DNA of 37,779 nucleotides from an uncultured bacterium (GCA_949282345.1 CASDOQ010000019.1:1-37779); one strand, 5' to 3'; counted from the stretch's first letter, positions 17,162 to 25,994 are shown. A program made the numbers and translations. The notes: generated from the letters alone by a model not told the origin.

Positions 17162-19698
17162 TGAAAAAACTTCTGATCGTTGACGGAAACAGCATTCTCA
17201 ACCGCGCCTTTTACGGCATCCGCCCTCTGACCACGCGGGACGGAAAAAACACCAACGCCGTATACGGGATGGTGCAGATCCTTTCGCGTCATCTTACCGC
17301 GCTCAACCCCGATTATGCAGCGGTCGCTTTCGACCTTCCCGCCCCTACCTTCCGCAAAAAGGCCTACGAGGCCTACAAAGCCAATCGGAAGCCCTCGCCG
17401 CCCGAGTTACGCGAGCAATTTCCGTATGCAAAAGAGTGCCTGCAGGCTTTAGGGATTTCGATTCTGGAAAAAGAGGGATACGAAGCCGACGATCTGCAGG
17501 GGACGGTGGCCACACTGGCGGCAGCCGAAGACGATACCGAGGCCTACATCCTCAGCGGTGACCGTGACCTCTTACAGCTCATCTCTCCGAAGATCCGGGT
17601 CCTCCTGGCAGGCAACAAAGAAACGCTCTGCTACGACCGGGATATGTTCTTCGAGAAGTACGGAACCGAGCCTGCCGCCCTGGTCGACATCAAAGCCCTG
17701 ATGGGGGATAGCTCCGACAACATTCCCGGCGTGGCCGGCATCGGAGAAAAAACAGCCTGCCGGCTCATTGCGGAATTCTCTTCTCTTGACGGCGTATACG
17801 AAAACCTTTCTTCGCCCTCGATCTCCAAGGGCGTGCGGGAAAAACTTGAGCGCGACCGCGAGGTGGCTTATCTTTCGCGTTTTCTTGCGACGATAGACAC
17901 GCACGTGCCGCTTGATTTTCCGCTTTCGGCGATCGCGTATAACGGCCCGCGCGAGGACGAACTCTATACTGCGTTTGCCCGTTATGAGTTTGAAAATCTG
18001 ATCGCGCGCTTTCGCCTGCGCCCCACGGAAAAAGCCGAAGAGAAAACCGAAGACGGCATACGGGCGCTCCCCATACAGGATGCCGATGCCGAAGCGCTGC
18101 TCGCTCTTCCCGAGGGGGAATTGGCCTTTCTGCCGGAGGGGGAGGCTCTGCTCTTCTCCGATGGAAAAAAAGTTTTCCGGTATACCGGTGAATTTTCCGA
18201 CGTCGTTCCGCTCTTCCAAAAGGCTAAGCCGCTCGTCTGCTTTGACGCCAAGGCTCTCTTCCGCCGTATACGTCAGTCGGGTGCCGAACCGCCAAAAGAG
18301 GTCTATGACCTGATGCTGGCCGCCTATATCGTCAACTCCTCCGGCGGGCAGCCGTCACTTTCTTCGTTGATCGGTTCCTACCTCGGCATTTATCCCGAGG
18401 AGGACACCTCCCTTATCGCATGGCTTCTCCCCCTGCGGACGCACCTGGAGGAGAAACTGGCCGAATGCGGTGGGGAATCTCTCTTCCGTGAGATAGAGCT
18501 CCCCTTGGCCGATGTCCTGTCCCGGATGGAGGAAGTCGGTTTCCGCGTGGACATCAACGGTCTTCAGGCATTTGACCGGGCCCTCGGCGATGCGGCGGAA
18601 GAGGATGCAGCGGCCATTACGGATATGGCCGGCGAGAGTTTCAATATCAATTCCACCAAGCAGCTCGGGGAGATCCTGTTTGAAAAACTGCATCTTCCGC
18701 ACGCAAAAAAGACGAAAAGCGGATATTCCACCGACGCGGACGTCCTGAATGAGCTTCGTCCTTACCATCCGATCGTCGATGCCGTGCTGGAATACCGTCA
18801 ACTGACGAAATTCCGTTCCACCTACGCACAGGGACTTCTGCGCGCGGCTGACGCGAACGGACGCGTGCATACCGAATTCAAGCAAGCCCTGACCGCCACC
18901 GGCCGCCTCTCCTCCGCCGAGCCGAACCTACAGAATATCCCGGTGCGTACCCCTCTCGGTCAGCAGTTCCGCAAGCAATTTATCACGCGCGGCGAGGATT
19001 ACCTGCTGGTGGACGCCGACTATTCGCAGATAGAGCTCCGGCTCCTTGCCCATATGTCAGGGGATGAAGTCATGCGGGAAGCCTACTGTGAAGGAGCGGA
19101 TATCCACGCGCGCACGGCCTCTGCGGCTTTCGGCGTGCCGCTGTCTGCCGTCACGCCGGAGCTTCGGAAACGCGCCAAGGCAGTCAGTTTCGGGATCATT
19201 TACGGCATTTCCGCCTATTCTCTTGCCGCCGATCTCGGGATCTCCGTGCGGGAGGCTCAACAGTATGTGGATGCCTATTTCGCCCAATTCCCAAAGGTAA
19301 AAGGCTATCTGGAAAGCGTGATCGCCGGCGCCAAGGAAAAAGGATACACCGAGACGCTCTTCGGGCGGCGCCGGTACCTGCCGGAACTGCGCGCCCCGCA
19401 GTATACGACGCGGAAGTTCGGGGAACGTGCCGCCATGAACAGCCCGATCCAGGGCACAGCCGCCGATATTATGAAGATCGCCATGATCGCAGTGGACAGA
19501 AGACTGCAGAAAGAAGGGCTGGATGCACGCCTCATCTTGCAGGTGCATGACGAACTGATTGTGGAATCGCACAAAAAGGAGGGCCCGGCCGTTGCCCGGA
19601 TCCTCCGTGAGGAGATGGAGGGAGCCGTCTCGCTGACGGTCCCCCTCACCGTGCAGGTCAGCATCGGCCCAAACTGGCTGGATCAGACAGATCTCTGA
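17161..19698 (+). CDS. polA: DNA polymerase I, proofreading domain apparently inactive
   Basis: It removes RNA primers and fills gaps in replication and repair. It has 845 residues. The 5' nuclease domain (1 to about 290) has LLIVDGNS, YILSGDRDLLQLI and GDSSDNIPGVAGIGEKTA. The middle exonuclease-like domain (about 305-470) lacks the DTE acidic motif and other metal-binding acids of an active 3'-5' exonuclease, as in Bacillus-type enzymes. The polymerase domain has motif A LVDADYSQIELRLLAH, motif B RKRAKAVSFGIIYGIS and motif C LQVHDELIVES. The ATG at 17161 is preferred over the adjacent one at 17158 because AAGGAG is then 7 nt away; it overlaps the upstream stop (TGATG). Confidence 0.97.
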   Translation: MKKLLIVDGNSILNRAFYGIRPLTTRDGKNTNAVYGMVQILSRHLTALNPDYAAVAFDLPAPTFRKKAYEAYKANRKPSPPELREQFPYAKECLQALGISILEKEGYEADDLQGTVATLAAAEDDTEAYILSGDRDLLQLISPKIRVLLAGNKETLCYDRDMFFEKYGTEPAALVDIKALMGDSSDNIPGVAGIGEKTACRLIAEFSSLDGVYENLSSPSISKGVREKLERDREVAYLSRFLATIDTHVPLDFPLSAIAYNGPREDELYTAFARYEFENLIARFRLRPTEKAEEKTEDGIRALPIQDADAEALLALPEGELAFLPEGEALLFSDGKKVFRYTGEFSDVVPLFQKAKPLVCFDAKALFRRIRQSGAEPPKEVYDLMLAAYIVNSSGGQPSLSSLIGSYLGIYPEEDTSLIAWLLPLRTHLEEKLAECGGESLFREIELPLADVLSRMEEVGFRVDINGLQAFDRALGDAAEEDAAAITDMAGESFNINSTKQLGEILFEKLHLPHAKKTKSGYSTDADVLNELRPYHPIVDAVLEYRQLTKFRSTYAQGLLRAADANGRVHTEFKQALTATGRLSSAEPNLQNIPVRTPLGQQFRKQFITRGEDYLLVDADYSQIELRLLAHMSGDEVMREAYCEGADIHARTASAAFGVPLSAVTPELRKRAKAVSFGIIYGISAYSLAADLGISVREAQQYVDAYFAQFPKVKGYLESVIAGAKEKGYTETLFGRRRYLPELRAPQYTTRKFGERAAMNSPIQGTAADIMKIAMIAVDRRLQKEGLDARLILQVHDELIVESHKKEGPAVARILREEMEGAVSLTVPLTVQVSIGPNWLDQTDL

Positions 19699-19756
19699 AT
19701 TTGTAAAGATTTCTTTTCATTTGAATCTTTTAACCCTATCCTATGTCAAAGATCAA

Positions 19757-19788
19757 AAAGGACGCTCCGCCTGGAGCGCTCTTTTTCT
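19757..19788. terminator. Bidirectional terminator between polA and the radical SAM gene
   Basis: CGCTCC and GGAGCG pair around GCCT (about 19763-19778), flanked by AAAAAG on the left and CTTTTTC on the right. It can therefore stop polA transcription rightward and the converging 19859-23276 genes leftward. It lies about 60 nt past the polA stop. Confidence 0.8.
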
Positions 19789-19858
19789 ATTGAAAAAAGA
19801 TAAAAACAAAAACAGAAAGCGGCATTGGAGAGCAAGGGACAGAAACGCCCGCCCGACG

Positions 19859-20788
19859 TTACTTTTCTTCTCGCGTCTGATCCACGCCTTCCCCATCGAA
19901 AGCGGGAATAAAACTCTCGGAAACCGTTCCTCCCTCCTGCACGTACGCCCGGCTCACCCCCAGGCGGGTGGCATACGCGCAGAGTCGGCGGTAATCCTTT
20001 TCGGGCACCGGGACGGCAAGTTCGGGGTATTTTTCGCCGATCCCCGGCATCGGGGTATACTGATTCATCAGACTGATGTAAATATCGTCTCCATAGGTCG
20101 TATAGAGATATTTCAGCACATCGTGGGAATTGCGGTACGCACCGGGGAGCATGAGATGGCGCACGATCACGCCGCTGATCATCATGCCGTCCCGATCAAA
20201 ACGGGGGGTCGGGCATTGCTCGACCATCTCCCGAAGAGCCGCCCGGCTGACCTCGGGATAATCCGGTGCGGCGGCATAACGCTCCGCCAGGGCGGCATCC
20301 GCGTATTTCATATCGGGAAGATAAATATCGATCAACCCCCGCAAGCCACGGAGGGTCTCCACGTTCTCATAGCCGCCACAGTTATAGACGATCGGCACTA
20401 CAAGACCGGCGGCGCGTGCCTGCCGGATGACCTCGCCGAGAAGCGGGGCGTAATGCGTCGGGGTCACAAGATTGATATTATGCGCCCCGGCCTCCTGCAA
20501 TGAAAGGAATATCTCTGCCAAGCGCTCGGGGGTCACGGCGATCCCGGTACCCCCGTCCCGGATAGCCCGGTTTTGGCAAAAAACGCACCCCAACGAACAG
20601 CCGGAAAAGAAGACCGTCCCAGATCCGCGCTTGCCGGAAAGACAGGGTTCCTCCCATGGATGCAGGGCCGCGCGCGCCACCAGGAGGCGGTTGTCCGTGC
20701 CACAGCGTCCGCGCCGCCCCGCCGTGCGGTCTATCCCGCATTTACGTGGGCAGATCTCACATTTTGTAAACATTTCTTTACTTATCAT
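19859..20788 (-). CDS. Radical SAM protein, PflA-like (COG1313 type)
   Basis: The protein has 309 residues. The radical SAM cluster motif CSLGCVFC (Cys64, 68, 71) binds a 4Fe-4S cluster and S-adenosylmethionine. An extra N-terminal cysteine group (CEICPRKCGIDR, then GRCG) precedes it. This layout, with AGAHNINLVTPTHY and IVYNCGGYE, fits the proteins annotated as putative pyruvate formate-lyase activating enzyme (COG1313). The real substrate of that family is generally not known, and no glycyl radical enzyme is near. The start is uncertain: 20788 or 20773 (MFTKC), neither with a strong ribosome site. It lies 66 nt downstream of the dipeptidase gene and may share its transcript. Confidence 0.88.
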   Translation of the reverse strand: MISKEMFTKCEICPRKCGIDRTAGRRGRCGTDNRLLVARAALHPWEEPCLSGKRGSGTVFFSGCSLGCVFCQNRAIRDGGTGIAVTPERLAEIFLSLQEAGAHNINLVTPTHYAPLLGEVIRQARAAGLVVPIVYNCGGYENVETLRGLRGLIDIYLPDMKYADAALAERYAAAPDYPEVSRAALREMVEQCPTPRFDRDGMMISGVIVRHLMLPGAYRNSHDVLKYLYTTYGDDIYISLMNQYTPMPGIGEKYPELAVPVPEKDYRRLCAYATRLGVSRAYVQEGGTVSESFIPAFDGEGVDQTREEK

Positions 20789-20854
20789 CGCTTTTATCGG
20801 TTTTTTTACTTCTGCTTGCCAGAGTAAACAGGGGTGTCAAAAGAGCCGCAGAAT

Positions 20855-22300
20855 CTACCGTTCGGCAAGGCTCTCTGCCACAGCAAGCGTCATCACGGTC
20901 AGGATGCGTATGCCGGCAAGGTATTCCTCTTCAAAGATGACCTCATCTGCCTCATGCGCCTCCCCGTGCCCTGCAGGGAGAGAAATTGACGGAGAGCATC
21001 CCGGAGTGCGGTACGTCACGCCGCAACTGTACGCATTCTGAAGATGCCTGGCATAGGTCCCGCCGCCGCTGTAATAGGGGCGGGCATCCGCCTCGCCGCC
21101 GGCGGCTACAAAAGCCTCTGAAAGCACCCGTGTGATTGCTCCGTCCTCCGGCAACACAAAGCCGTCCGTGGCGCTCTCCACGCGGAATTCCCATCCCGTA
21201 CCCTGTAGTGCCTCATCCAGCGCGGAGGAAAGTTCGGAAAAGCTGACCCCTGCGCCGTATCGGATGTCTTCAGACAGAAAAATACGTCCTTCGCGGAAGC
21301 AGGCGATCCCGTTGGCCGCCGTGCGGGAGCCGAAATGTGCGTCCTCCCCGTCCAGGCCGAGGGGGGCGCCCATGGGATCGGAAAGGATGATTGCCGCCGT
21401 CTTCATCTGCCTCCGGTCCTCCGGGCAAAGCTCTAGGCATTCGGCCAAAAAAGCGGCGGCGATCCCGGCGGCATTCCGGGAAGCGGCCGGCTGGCTGGCG
21501 TGCGCCGAAACGCCCTGTGCCGTAAGCACCAATTTTCCTTCCTCCGGGAAGCCCTGCACCGTTACGGCCGGCTCCTTCTCTGCCGCGGCCAGAAGACTTT
21601 CCGCTAAGGCGGGGCGATAAGCGAGGGTTACCCGAACCGTGTCCAATACCTTATTATAGGCTTCTCCGCCGCAGAAATCGGTCACCTCGGCAAGCCGCGG
21701 GCTGACGAGCCAACCCGTCGCCCGTCCCTTCTCACCGAGACAAAAAGGATAATTATTGTCAGGAACAAGCGAAGCATCCGGCATCGGATGGATCGCCGTA
21801 TACGCCTCGATATCCTCCATACCCGTCTCCTCCGCCGCGCCGATAAAAGCCTGTATACGCGCCGGAAGCGGCAGGGAAAGCTCGCGTATCGTCTTCATGC
21901 AATACAGGGCGGCAAGGATCCCTCCCTTGTTGTCCTCGCATCCGCGGGCAAAGAAAGCCCCGTCGCGGCGGCAGGGGACGAAGGCGGCGGTCTCGGTCCA
22001 TCCCTCTCCCGCCGGAACGACGTCGCAATGCCCGAAAAGGCCGACCGTCTTCTTTCCGACACCGAAGTCCGCAAGCGCAAAACGCCCTTCCTTATCTATG
22101 CGGACGGGAAATCCCTCCTCGGCATAAAAGGACGCGGCCAGTCGCATGGCACGCCCCGCCTCATGGCCGAACGGCTCTCCCGGAGCCGCATCGCCCCGCA
22201 CGGACGGGATCTTGCAAAGTTCGGAAAGACGGGAAAAGATCTCCTCACGGTGTAAAACGAGATAGGCTTCCACTGCTTCGGATATTTTCTCTGTATCCAT
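20855..22300 (-). CDS. M20 family dipeptidase, PepV/Sapep-like
   Basis: This is a probable cytoplasmic zinc dipeptidase, 481 residues, the size of PepV. The metal-binding pattern is complete: His91 and Asp93 in GHCDVVPAG, Asp123 in GCEDNKGG, the catalytic Glu157 and ligand Glu158 in AAEETGMED, Asp181 in VPDNNYPF, and a late His in GHGEAHEADE. The block GEKGRATGW and the lid domain between about residues 190 and 370 match PepV-like enzymes. Family members usually read DDKG where this has DNKG. TAAGGAGGAAAGAAA is an excellent ribosome site. Carnosinase-like or succinyl-diaminopimelate desuccinylase activity is the alternative. Confidence 0.9.
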   Translation of the reverse strand: MDTEKISEAVEAYLVLHREEIFSRLSELCKIPSVRGDAAPGEPFGHEAGRAMRLAASFYAEEGFPVRIDKEGRFALADFGVGKKTVGLFGHCDVVPAGEGWTETAAFVPCRRDGAFFARGCEDNKGGILAALYCMKTIRELSLPLPARIQAFIGAAEETGMEDIEAYTAIHPMPDASLVPDNNYPFCLGEKGRATGWLVSPRLAEVTDFCGGEAYNKVLDTVRVTLAYRPALAESLLAAAEKEPAVTVQGFPEEGKLVLTAQGVSAHASQPAASRNAAGIAAAFLAECLELCPEDRRQMKTAAIILSDPMGAPLGLDGEDAHFGSRTAANGIACFREGRIFLSEDIRYGAGVSFSELSSALDEALQGTGWEFRVESATDGFVLPEDGAITRVLSEAFVAAGGEADARPYYSGGGTYARHLQNAYSCGVTYRTPGCSPSISLPAGHGEAHEADEVIFEEEYLAGIRILTVMTLAVAESLAER

Positions 22301-22505
22301 TTTCTTTCCTCCTTATTTCATCAATATTCTCGCACCGTTTTTTGACGGGGGCCCGTCCGGGAAGCGACCGCCCCGCGCCTTTTCTTTTGCGGACTCTTTC
22401 TTTTGCGGGTAAAAAATCCTTGCAGGATCTCTCCGCGTGCCGCTTATACCGGGAAATATCGTGATCCGCCGGCACCCGGTGGGAGGCGCCAAAGGCCCCT
22501 TTTCG
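22301..22505. other. Non-coding gap upstream of the dipeptidase gene
   Basis: There are 205 bases without a gene. On the minus strand a weak hairpin ATCCT-GCA-AGGAT followed by six T lies near 22408-22428, possibly a back-up terminator for the zinc-ribbon gene. I found no convincing promoter for the dipeptidase gene here. Confidence 0.4.
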
Positions 22506-22506
22506 A

Positions 22507-22530
22507 GAAAAAAGAGCCTTGCGGCTCTTC
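22507..22530 (-). terminator. Terminator of the zinc-ribbon gene
   Basis: On the minus strand AAGAGCC-GCAA-GGCTCTT (22529-22512) is a perfect 7-bp stem with a GCAA tetraloop, followed by TTTTTCTC. It lies 18 nt after the stop of the 22548 gene. Confidence 0.88.
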
Positions 22531-22547
22531 TTTCCATTATGCGTAAG

Positions 22548-23276
22548 TCAGTCAAGCGCGATACGGCAGAAAGTGCAAAGATTGCCCGCGATCTCCTCGT
22601 TGGCAGAGCGCGAAAGCTCCCGATTGCACACGGGGCAGGCAGTGCCACGCTTGACCTTTTCCTGTTCCATATGATAGAAGACCGGAACGTTCTTGGCTTT
22701 TTCGATCGCACGGCAGAGGGCGCGTCCGGTCTTGTTGAGGCGGGACGTGACCGAATAAATCTGCTCGGCGGTATATTCGGGGGCGTAATTGGCCACATCC
22801 AGCGTGGCGATGGCGCGTTTCTGTTCCTGCCAGTTCAAGAGGACGCTCCCGCCTTCGTTATCGAGGATCACCGGGAGTTTATAGAGCGGAACAGGCTTGC
22901 CGCAATCTCCACAGACCATCGGGCTCTCGCTCGTGGCAAGGTCGGTGTATAGCATATACCAGCTCGGCTCCTCGCAAATGCAGGAATCCTCGCAGGTGAT
23001 CACGTTTCCGAGGCTTTCGATACGCAGGGAGAAAATTGCCGCGATCTTCTTGACAGTCTCGACCGTCTCCTCAGAGCAGAAAGCCAGATCCAGCGCATCG
23101 GGACCGGGCATGATGGCGTACACCGAGTAACCATTCTCTTCCCGCACTACCTGAAAGTTGTTATATACCTGGCCGGTCTTGCCGAGTTCGGAGAAACTTT
23201 CGAAAATCAGCGATTCGCAATAATCGACATTGACAATCTTTTTATGCGGGCGCAGAGAAATCTTGAAATACTCCAT
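22548..23276 (-). CDS. DUF2310-type zinc-ribbon protein
   Basis: The protein has 242 residues. The first half is an alpha/beta domain without recognisable motifs. The second half carries CGDC (122-125), PLYKLP, an LLNWQEQ helix, the SRLNKTGRALCRAIE block, VPVFYHM, and a final CPVC (214-217) with CTFC (234-237). This order fits the family described as zinc-ribbon-containing, possibly nucleic-acid-binding (DUF2310). Three further cysteines at 95, 99 and 101 may bind metal too. The ribosome site is AGGAGG. It is a single-gene unit with its own perfect-consensus promoter and a strong terminator. No function is known. Confidence 0.85.
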   Translation of the reverse strand: MEYFKISLRPHKKIVNVDYCESLIFESFSELGKTGQVYNNFQVVREENGYSVYAIMPGPDALDLAFCSEETVETVKKIAAIFSLRIESLGNVITCEDSCICEEPSWYMLYTDLATSESPMVCGDCGKPVPLYKLPVILDNEGGSVLLNWQEQKRAIATLDVANYAPEYTAEQIYSVTSRLNKTGRALCRAIEKAKNVPVFYHMEQEKVKRGTACPVCNRELSRSANEEIAGNLCTFCRIALD

Positions 23277-23321
23277 GGAAGCCTCCTGTAACGCTTTATA
23301 AGATTCAATAATACATAATTT

Positions 23322-23350
23322 ATTATATCAATGAAATATTTTTTTGTCAA
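23322..23350 (-). promoter_or_regulatory. Consensus promoter of the zinc-ribbon gene
   Basis: On the minus strand TTGACA (23350-23345) and TATAAT (23327-23322) are separated by exactly 17 nt: a 12 of 12 match to the sigma-A consensus. The expected start of transcription is about 38 nt before the ATG. Confidence 0.93.
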
Positions 23351-23377
23351 GCATTTTCGAAAAAAGCAAAAAAAAAC

Positions 23378-23406
23378 TTTACCGACCCGTCCTTTTATGC
23401 TATACT
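23378..23406 (+). promoter_or_regulatory. Promoter of mutY
   Basis: TTTACC (23378-23383), a 17-nt spacer and TATACT (23401-23406). Matches are 4 of 6 and 5 of 6. It is divergent from the zinc-ribbon promoter, with 28 bases between the two -35 boxes. Confidence 0.65.
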
Positions 23407-23423
23407 GGATACAGATGATTTTT

Positions 23424-23449
23424 CCGTCGGCAGGATATCCCGCCGACGG
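23424..23449 (+). promoter_or_regulatory. Perfect hairpin in the mutY 5' leader
   Basis: CCGTCGGC (23424-23431) pairs perfectly with GCCGACGG (23442-23449) around a 10-base loop containing GGATATCC. It lies about 11 nt after the expected transcription start and 28 nt before the mutY ATG. No T-run follows, so it is not a terminator; it could stabilise the transcript or be a protein-binding palindrome. Confidence 0.6.
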
Positions 23450-23477
23450 CATGCGGACAGCTCCCGAACGGAGGAAT

Positions 23478-24548
23478 ATGGAGAAAGAAATCTTTGCCGG
23501 TGCAGTAGCACCCCTGCTTGCGTGGTACAGGAAGGAAGGCCGCCCCCTTCCGTGGCGGGAGGAGGTCACGCCCTATCACGTCTGGATCTCCGAGATCATG
23601 TTGCAACAAACGCGCATTGAAACGGTCATCCCGTATTATCACCGCTTCCTGCGGACCTTTCCCGATATAGAAGCATTGGCCGGGGCGGACGAAGAAACGC
23701 TCCTCAAATGCTGGGAGGGCTTAGGATATTACAGCCGGGCGCGCAACCTGCAAAAAGCTGCCCGGCTCGTCATGGAACGATTTGGCGGAGTCCTGCCCCG
23801 CACGCCGGAAGAATTGCGCAGGCTCCCGGGCATCGGAGACTATACGGCGGGTGCCATCGCCTCGATCGCCAACGGACTGCCCGCCCCCGCTGTGGACGGG
23901 AACGTGCTCCGCGTCACGGCGCGTCTTCTGGCCGACCCGACCGATATTCTCCTGCCGGCCGTGCGGCGGCGCGTGAGCGCGTGGCTTTCGGAGATCTACC
24001 CCCGCGACCCGGAGGACGCCGCCGCCATGACGCAGGCTCTCATGGAGCTCGGGGAGGTTATCTGTACGCCCGGCACTTCCCCGCGCTGTGACGTCTGCCC
24101 GCTCGCCTCTCTTTGCGAAAGCAAAAAGGCGGGGCTGACCGAAAAGATCCCCTACCGCGCCCCGCTTAAAGAGCGGACAACAGAGGAAAGGACTCTTCTG
24201 CTCCCGGTTTTTTCCGACCTCGTCGCCATCTGTAAACGTCCGCCGGAAGGATTGCTTGGCGGGATGTGGGAATTCCCTGCTTTTCCCGGCTTTCGTGATG
24301 AAGACGAAGCCGGAAAGGCCGCCCGGACGCTCGGCCTTTCCGTGAAGGCGGTTTCTCCCGCCCCGACTGCCAGGCATATCTTCACGCATCTTGAATGGCA
24401 TATGCGCGCCTTTCTGATCCTTTGCGACGCCCCCGCGGCAAACGACGGAATTCTTTTCGTTCCGCGTGAGGAACTCAAGGGAAAATATCCCCTACCCAGC
24501 GCTTTCCGGAGATACCGCCAGTTTCTCCTGGAGCGGGAAACACGCTGA
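23478..24548 (+). CDS. mutY: Adenine DNA glycosylase MutY
   Basis: It removes adenine paired with 8-oxoguanine. It has 356 residues. The catalytic Glu39 is in WISEIMLQQTRIE. The helix-hairpin-helix block LPGIGDYTAGAIAS (115-128) leads to the catalytic Asp140 in APAVDGNVLRV. The 4Fe-4S cysteines are Cys196, 204, 207 and 213, with seven residues between the first two where the family usually has six. The C-terminal MutT-like domain that recognises 8-oxoguanine is present (LLGGMWEFPAF, ARHIFTHLEWHM). The start at 23478 follows CGGAGGAAT; the frame is open upstream but that part is leader. It is transcribed alone. Confidence 0.96.
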   Translation: MEKEIFAGAVAPLLAWYRKEGRPLPWREEVTPYHVWISEIMLQQTRIETVIPYYHRFLRTFPDIEALAGADEETLLKCWEGLGYYSRARNLQKAARLVMERFGGVLPRTPEELRRLPGIGDYTAGAIASIANGLPAPAVDGNVLRVTARLLADPTDILLPAVRRRVSAWLSEIYPRDPEDAAAMTQALMELGEVICTPGTSPRCDVCPLASLCESKKAGLTEKIPYRAPLKERTTEERTLLLPVFSDLVAICKRPPEGLLGGMWEFPAFPGFRDEDEAGKAARTLGLSVKAVSPAPTARHIFTHLEWHMRAFLILCDAPAANDGILFVPREELKGKYPLPSAFRRYRQFLLERETR

Positions 24549-24606
24549 TATTTCGGAAAAAAACAACGTTTTTTCGGTAAAATCGGATATCCTGTCCGTT
24601 TTTATA

Positions 24607-24635
24607 TTGCTTTGCCGTCACTTTTCCACTACAAT
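24607..24635 (+). promoter_or_regulatory. Promoter of the GH109-like gene
   Basis: TTGCTT (24607-24612), a 17-nt spacer and TACAAT (24630-24635). The gene's ATG at 24699 has GAAGGAGATCTTTCAT before it. No carbon-catabolite or repressor site was recognised. Confidence 0.65.
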
Positions 24636-24698
24636 GAAAGCCGTATAAGCACAAAACTCTAAAGCAAAAAAATCAAAAAAGCGAAGGAGATCTTTCAT

Positions 24699-25994
24699 AT
24701 GGCCCGTACCATGAATATGGGTGTGATCGGGGTCGGATCCCGCGGTTCCTACCACGCCACCTTCATCACAAATTTCCCCGGCGTACACGTCAGTGCCGTC
24801 TGCGATATTTACGCCGACAAAGCCGAAAAGACCGCTGATAAAGTCGAAGCGAAAGCTCATTACCGCCCCGACGTTTATACCGACTACCATGAACTGCTGA
24901 AGGACGAATCGATCGAGGCAGTTTTGATCGCCGCGGACTGGGAACTGCATATTCCGATCGCCATCGACACCATGAAGGCCGGCAAATGGGTGGTCTTGGA
25001 AGTCGGTCCCGCCTTCACCGTTGAATCCTGCTGGGATCTCGTTCACACCTCCGAGGAGACCAGCATCCCGGTCATGTTCCTCGAAAACTGCTGCTACGGC
25101 AAGAGAGAACTGATGATCGCCAACATGGCGCGCCGCGGCGTGCTGGGGCGGATCGTCCACTGCGAGGGCGGTTACCGGCATGACCTGCGCGACGAAGTGG
25201 CTGACGGCGACAAAAACCGCCACTACCGCCTCCACAATTATATGCACCGCAATGCACACAATTATCCGACCCATGACTTCGGCCCGATCGCCAAGATCCT
25301 CGGTATCAACCGCGGCAACTGTATGCTGACGCTTTCAAGCACCGCCTCGGGTTCTTTCGGCGTGGAGGACTTCATCAAGCGGAAGCGCCCGGAATACGAC
25401 TATCTGCAGGACGTGGACTTCGCGCAGGGCGATGTGGTGACGACCGTCATCCGCTGCGCCGGCGGCGAGACGGTTACCCTGACGCTCGACACCAGCCTGC
25501 CGCGTTACTACTCCCGTGACTTCACAGTGCAGGGAACGCGCGGGATGTACATCGAGCAGAGCGATACCATCTACATGGAGGATAACCCGAAGCAGAATCA
25601 CAACGCCTCGCTTTTCAGCCACTGCGGCGAGGCCGCCTGGTACGATCATAAATATCTCTCCCCGAAGTGGCGCCCCGAAAACGCCGAAAAGATCATCGGC
25701 GGTCACGGCGGAATGGACGGGCTGGCATGGAGCGATTTCTTCGATCATCTGGAACGGCGCGACAAGAATTTCAACATCGACGTATACGATGCCGCCGCCT
25801 GGATGGTCATCGGCGCGCTCTCGGCGGAGTCGATCGCCCGCGGCGGTATGCCCGTAGCGGTTCCCGACTTCACGAACGGCGCCTGGATGAAGCGTCCCCC
25901 GCGGGACTGCGACGACTTCACCTGCCCTCTGCCGGAAGACGAGGAACCTGCCGAAAACACCGCGGAAAAGAAAGAGACCCTGGTCGGTTACTGA
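24699..25994 (+). CDS. Gfo/Idh/MocA oxidoreductase, GH109-like
   Basis: The protein has 431 residues. The NAD-binding Rossmann start is MGVIGVGSRG (7-16). The rest follows glycoside hydrolase family 109 (NAD-dependent alpha-N-acetylgalactosaminidase): MFLENCCYGKRE, GGYRHDLRDE with His161, NYPTHDFGPIAKILGINRGN with His192, SLPRYYSRDFTVQGTRG, GGHGGMDG, and DVYDAAAWMVIGALSAESIA. GH109 enzymes cut by a transient oxidation using bound NAD. No signal peptide is present, so a cytoplasmic substrate is implied. Family members with a different activity exist, so the enzyme specificity is an inference. It stands alone between its promoter and a strong terminator, with no transporter or sugar kinase beside it. 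Confidence 0.88.
   Translation: MARTMNMGVIGVGSRGSYHATFITNFPGVHVSAVCDIYADKAEKTADKVEAKAHYRPDVYTDYHELLKDESIEAVLIAADWELHIPIAIDTMKAGKWVVLEVGPAFTVESCWDLVHTSEETSIPVMFLENCCYGKRELMIANMARRGVLGRIVHCEGGYRHDLRDEVADGDKNRHYRLHNYMHRNAHNYPTHDFGPIAKILGINRGNCMLTLSSTASGSFGVEDFIKRKRPEYDYLQDVDFAQGDVVTTVIRCAGGETVTLTLDTSLPRYYSRDFTVQGTRGMYIEQSDTIYMEDNPKQNHNASLFSHCGEAAWYDHKYLSPKWRPENAEKIIGGHGGMDGLAWSDFFDHLERRDKNFNIDVYDAAAWMVIGALSAESIARGGMPVAVPDFTNGAWMKRPPRDCDDFTCPLPEDEEPAENTAEKKETLVGY

Noticed and set aside
20788..20855. A terminator between the dipeptidase and the radical SAM gene
   Set aside because: The 66-nt gap contains no hairpin with a T-run; co-transcription is more likely.
24583..24606. Terminator for mutY (CGGA...TCCG followed by TTTTT)
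   Set aside because: The stem has only four pairs; too weak to call.
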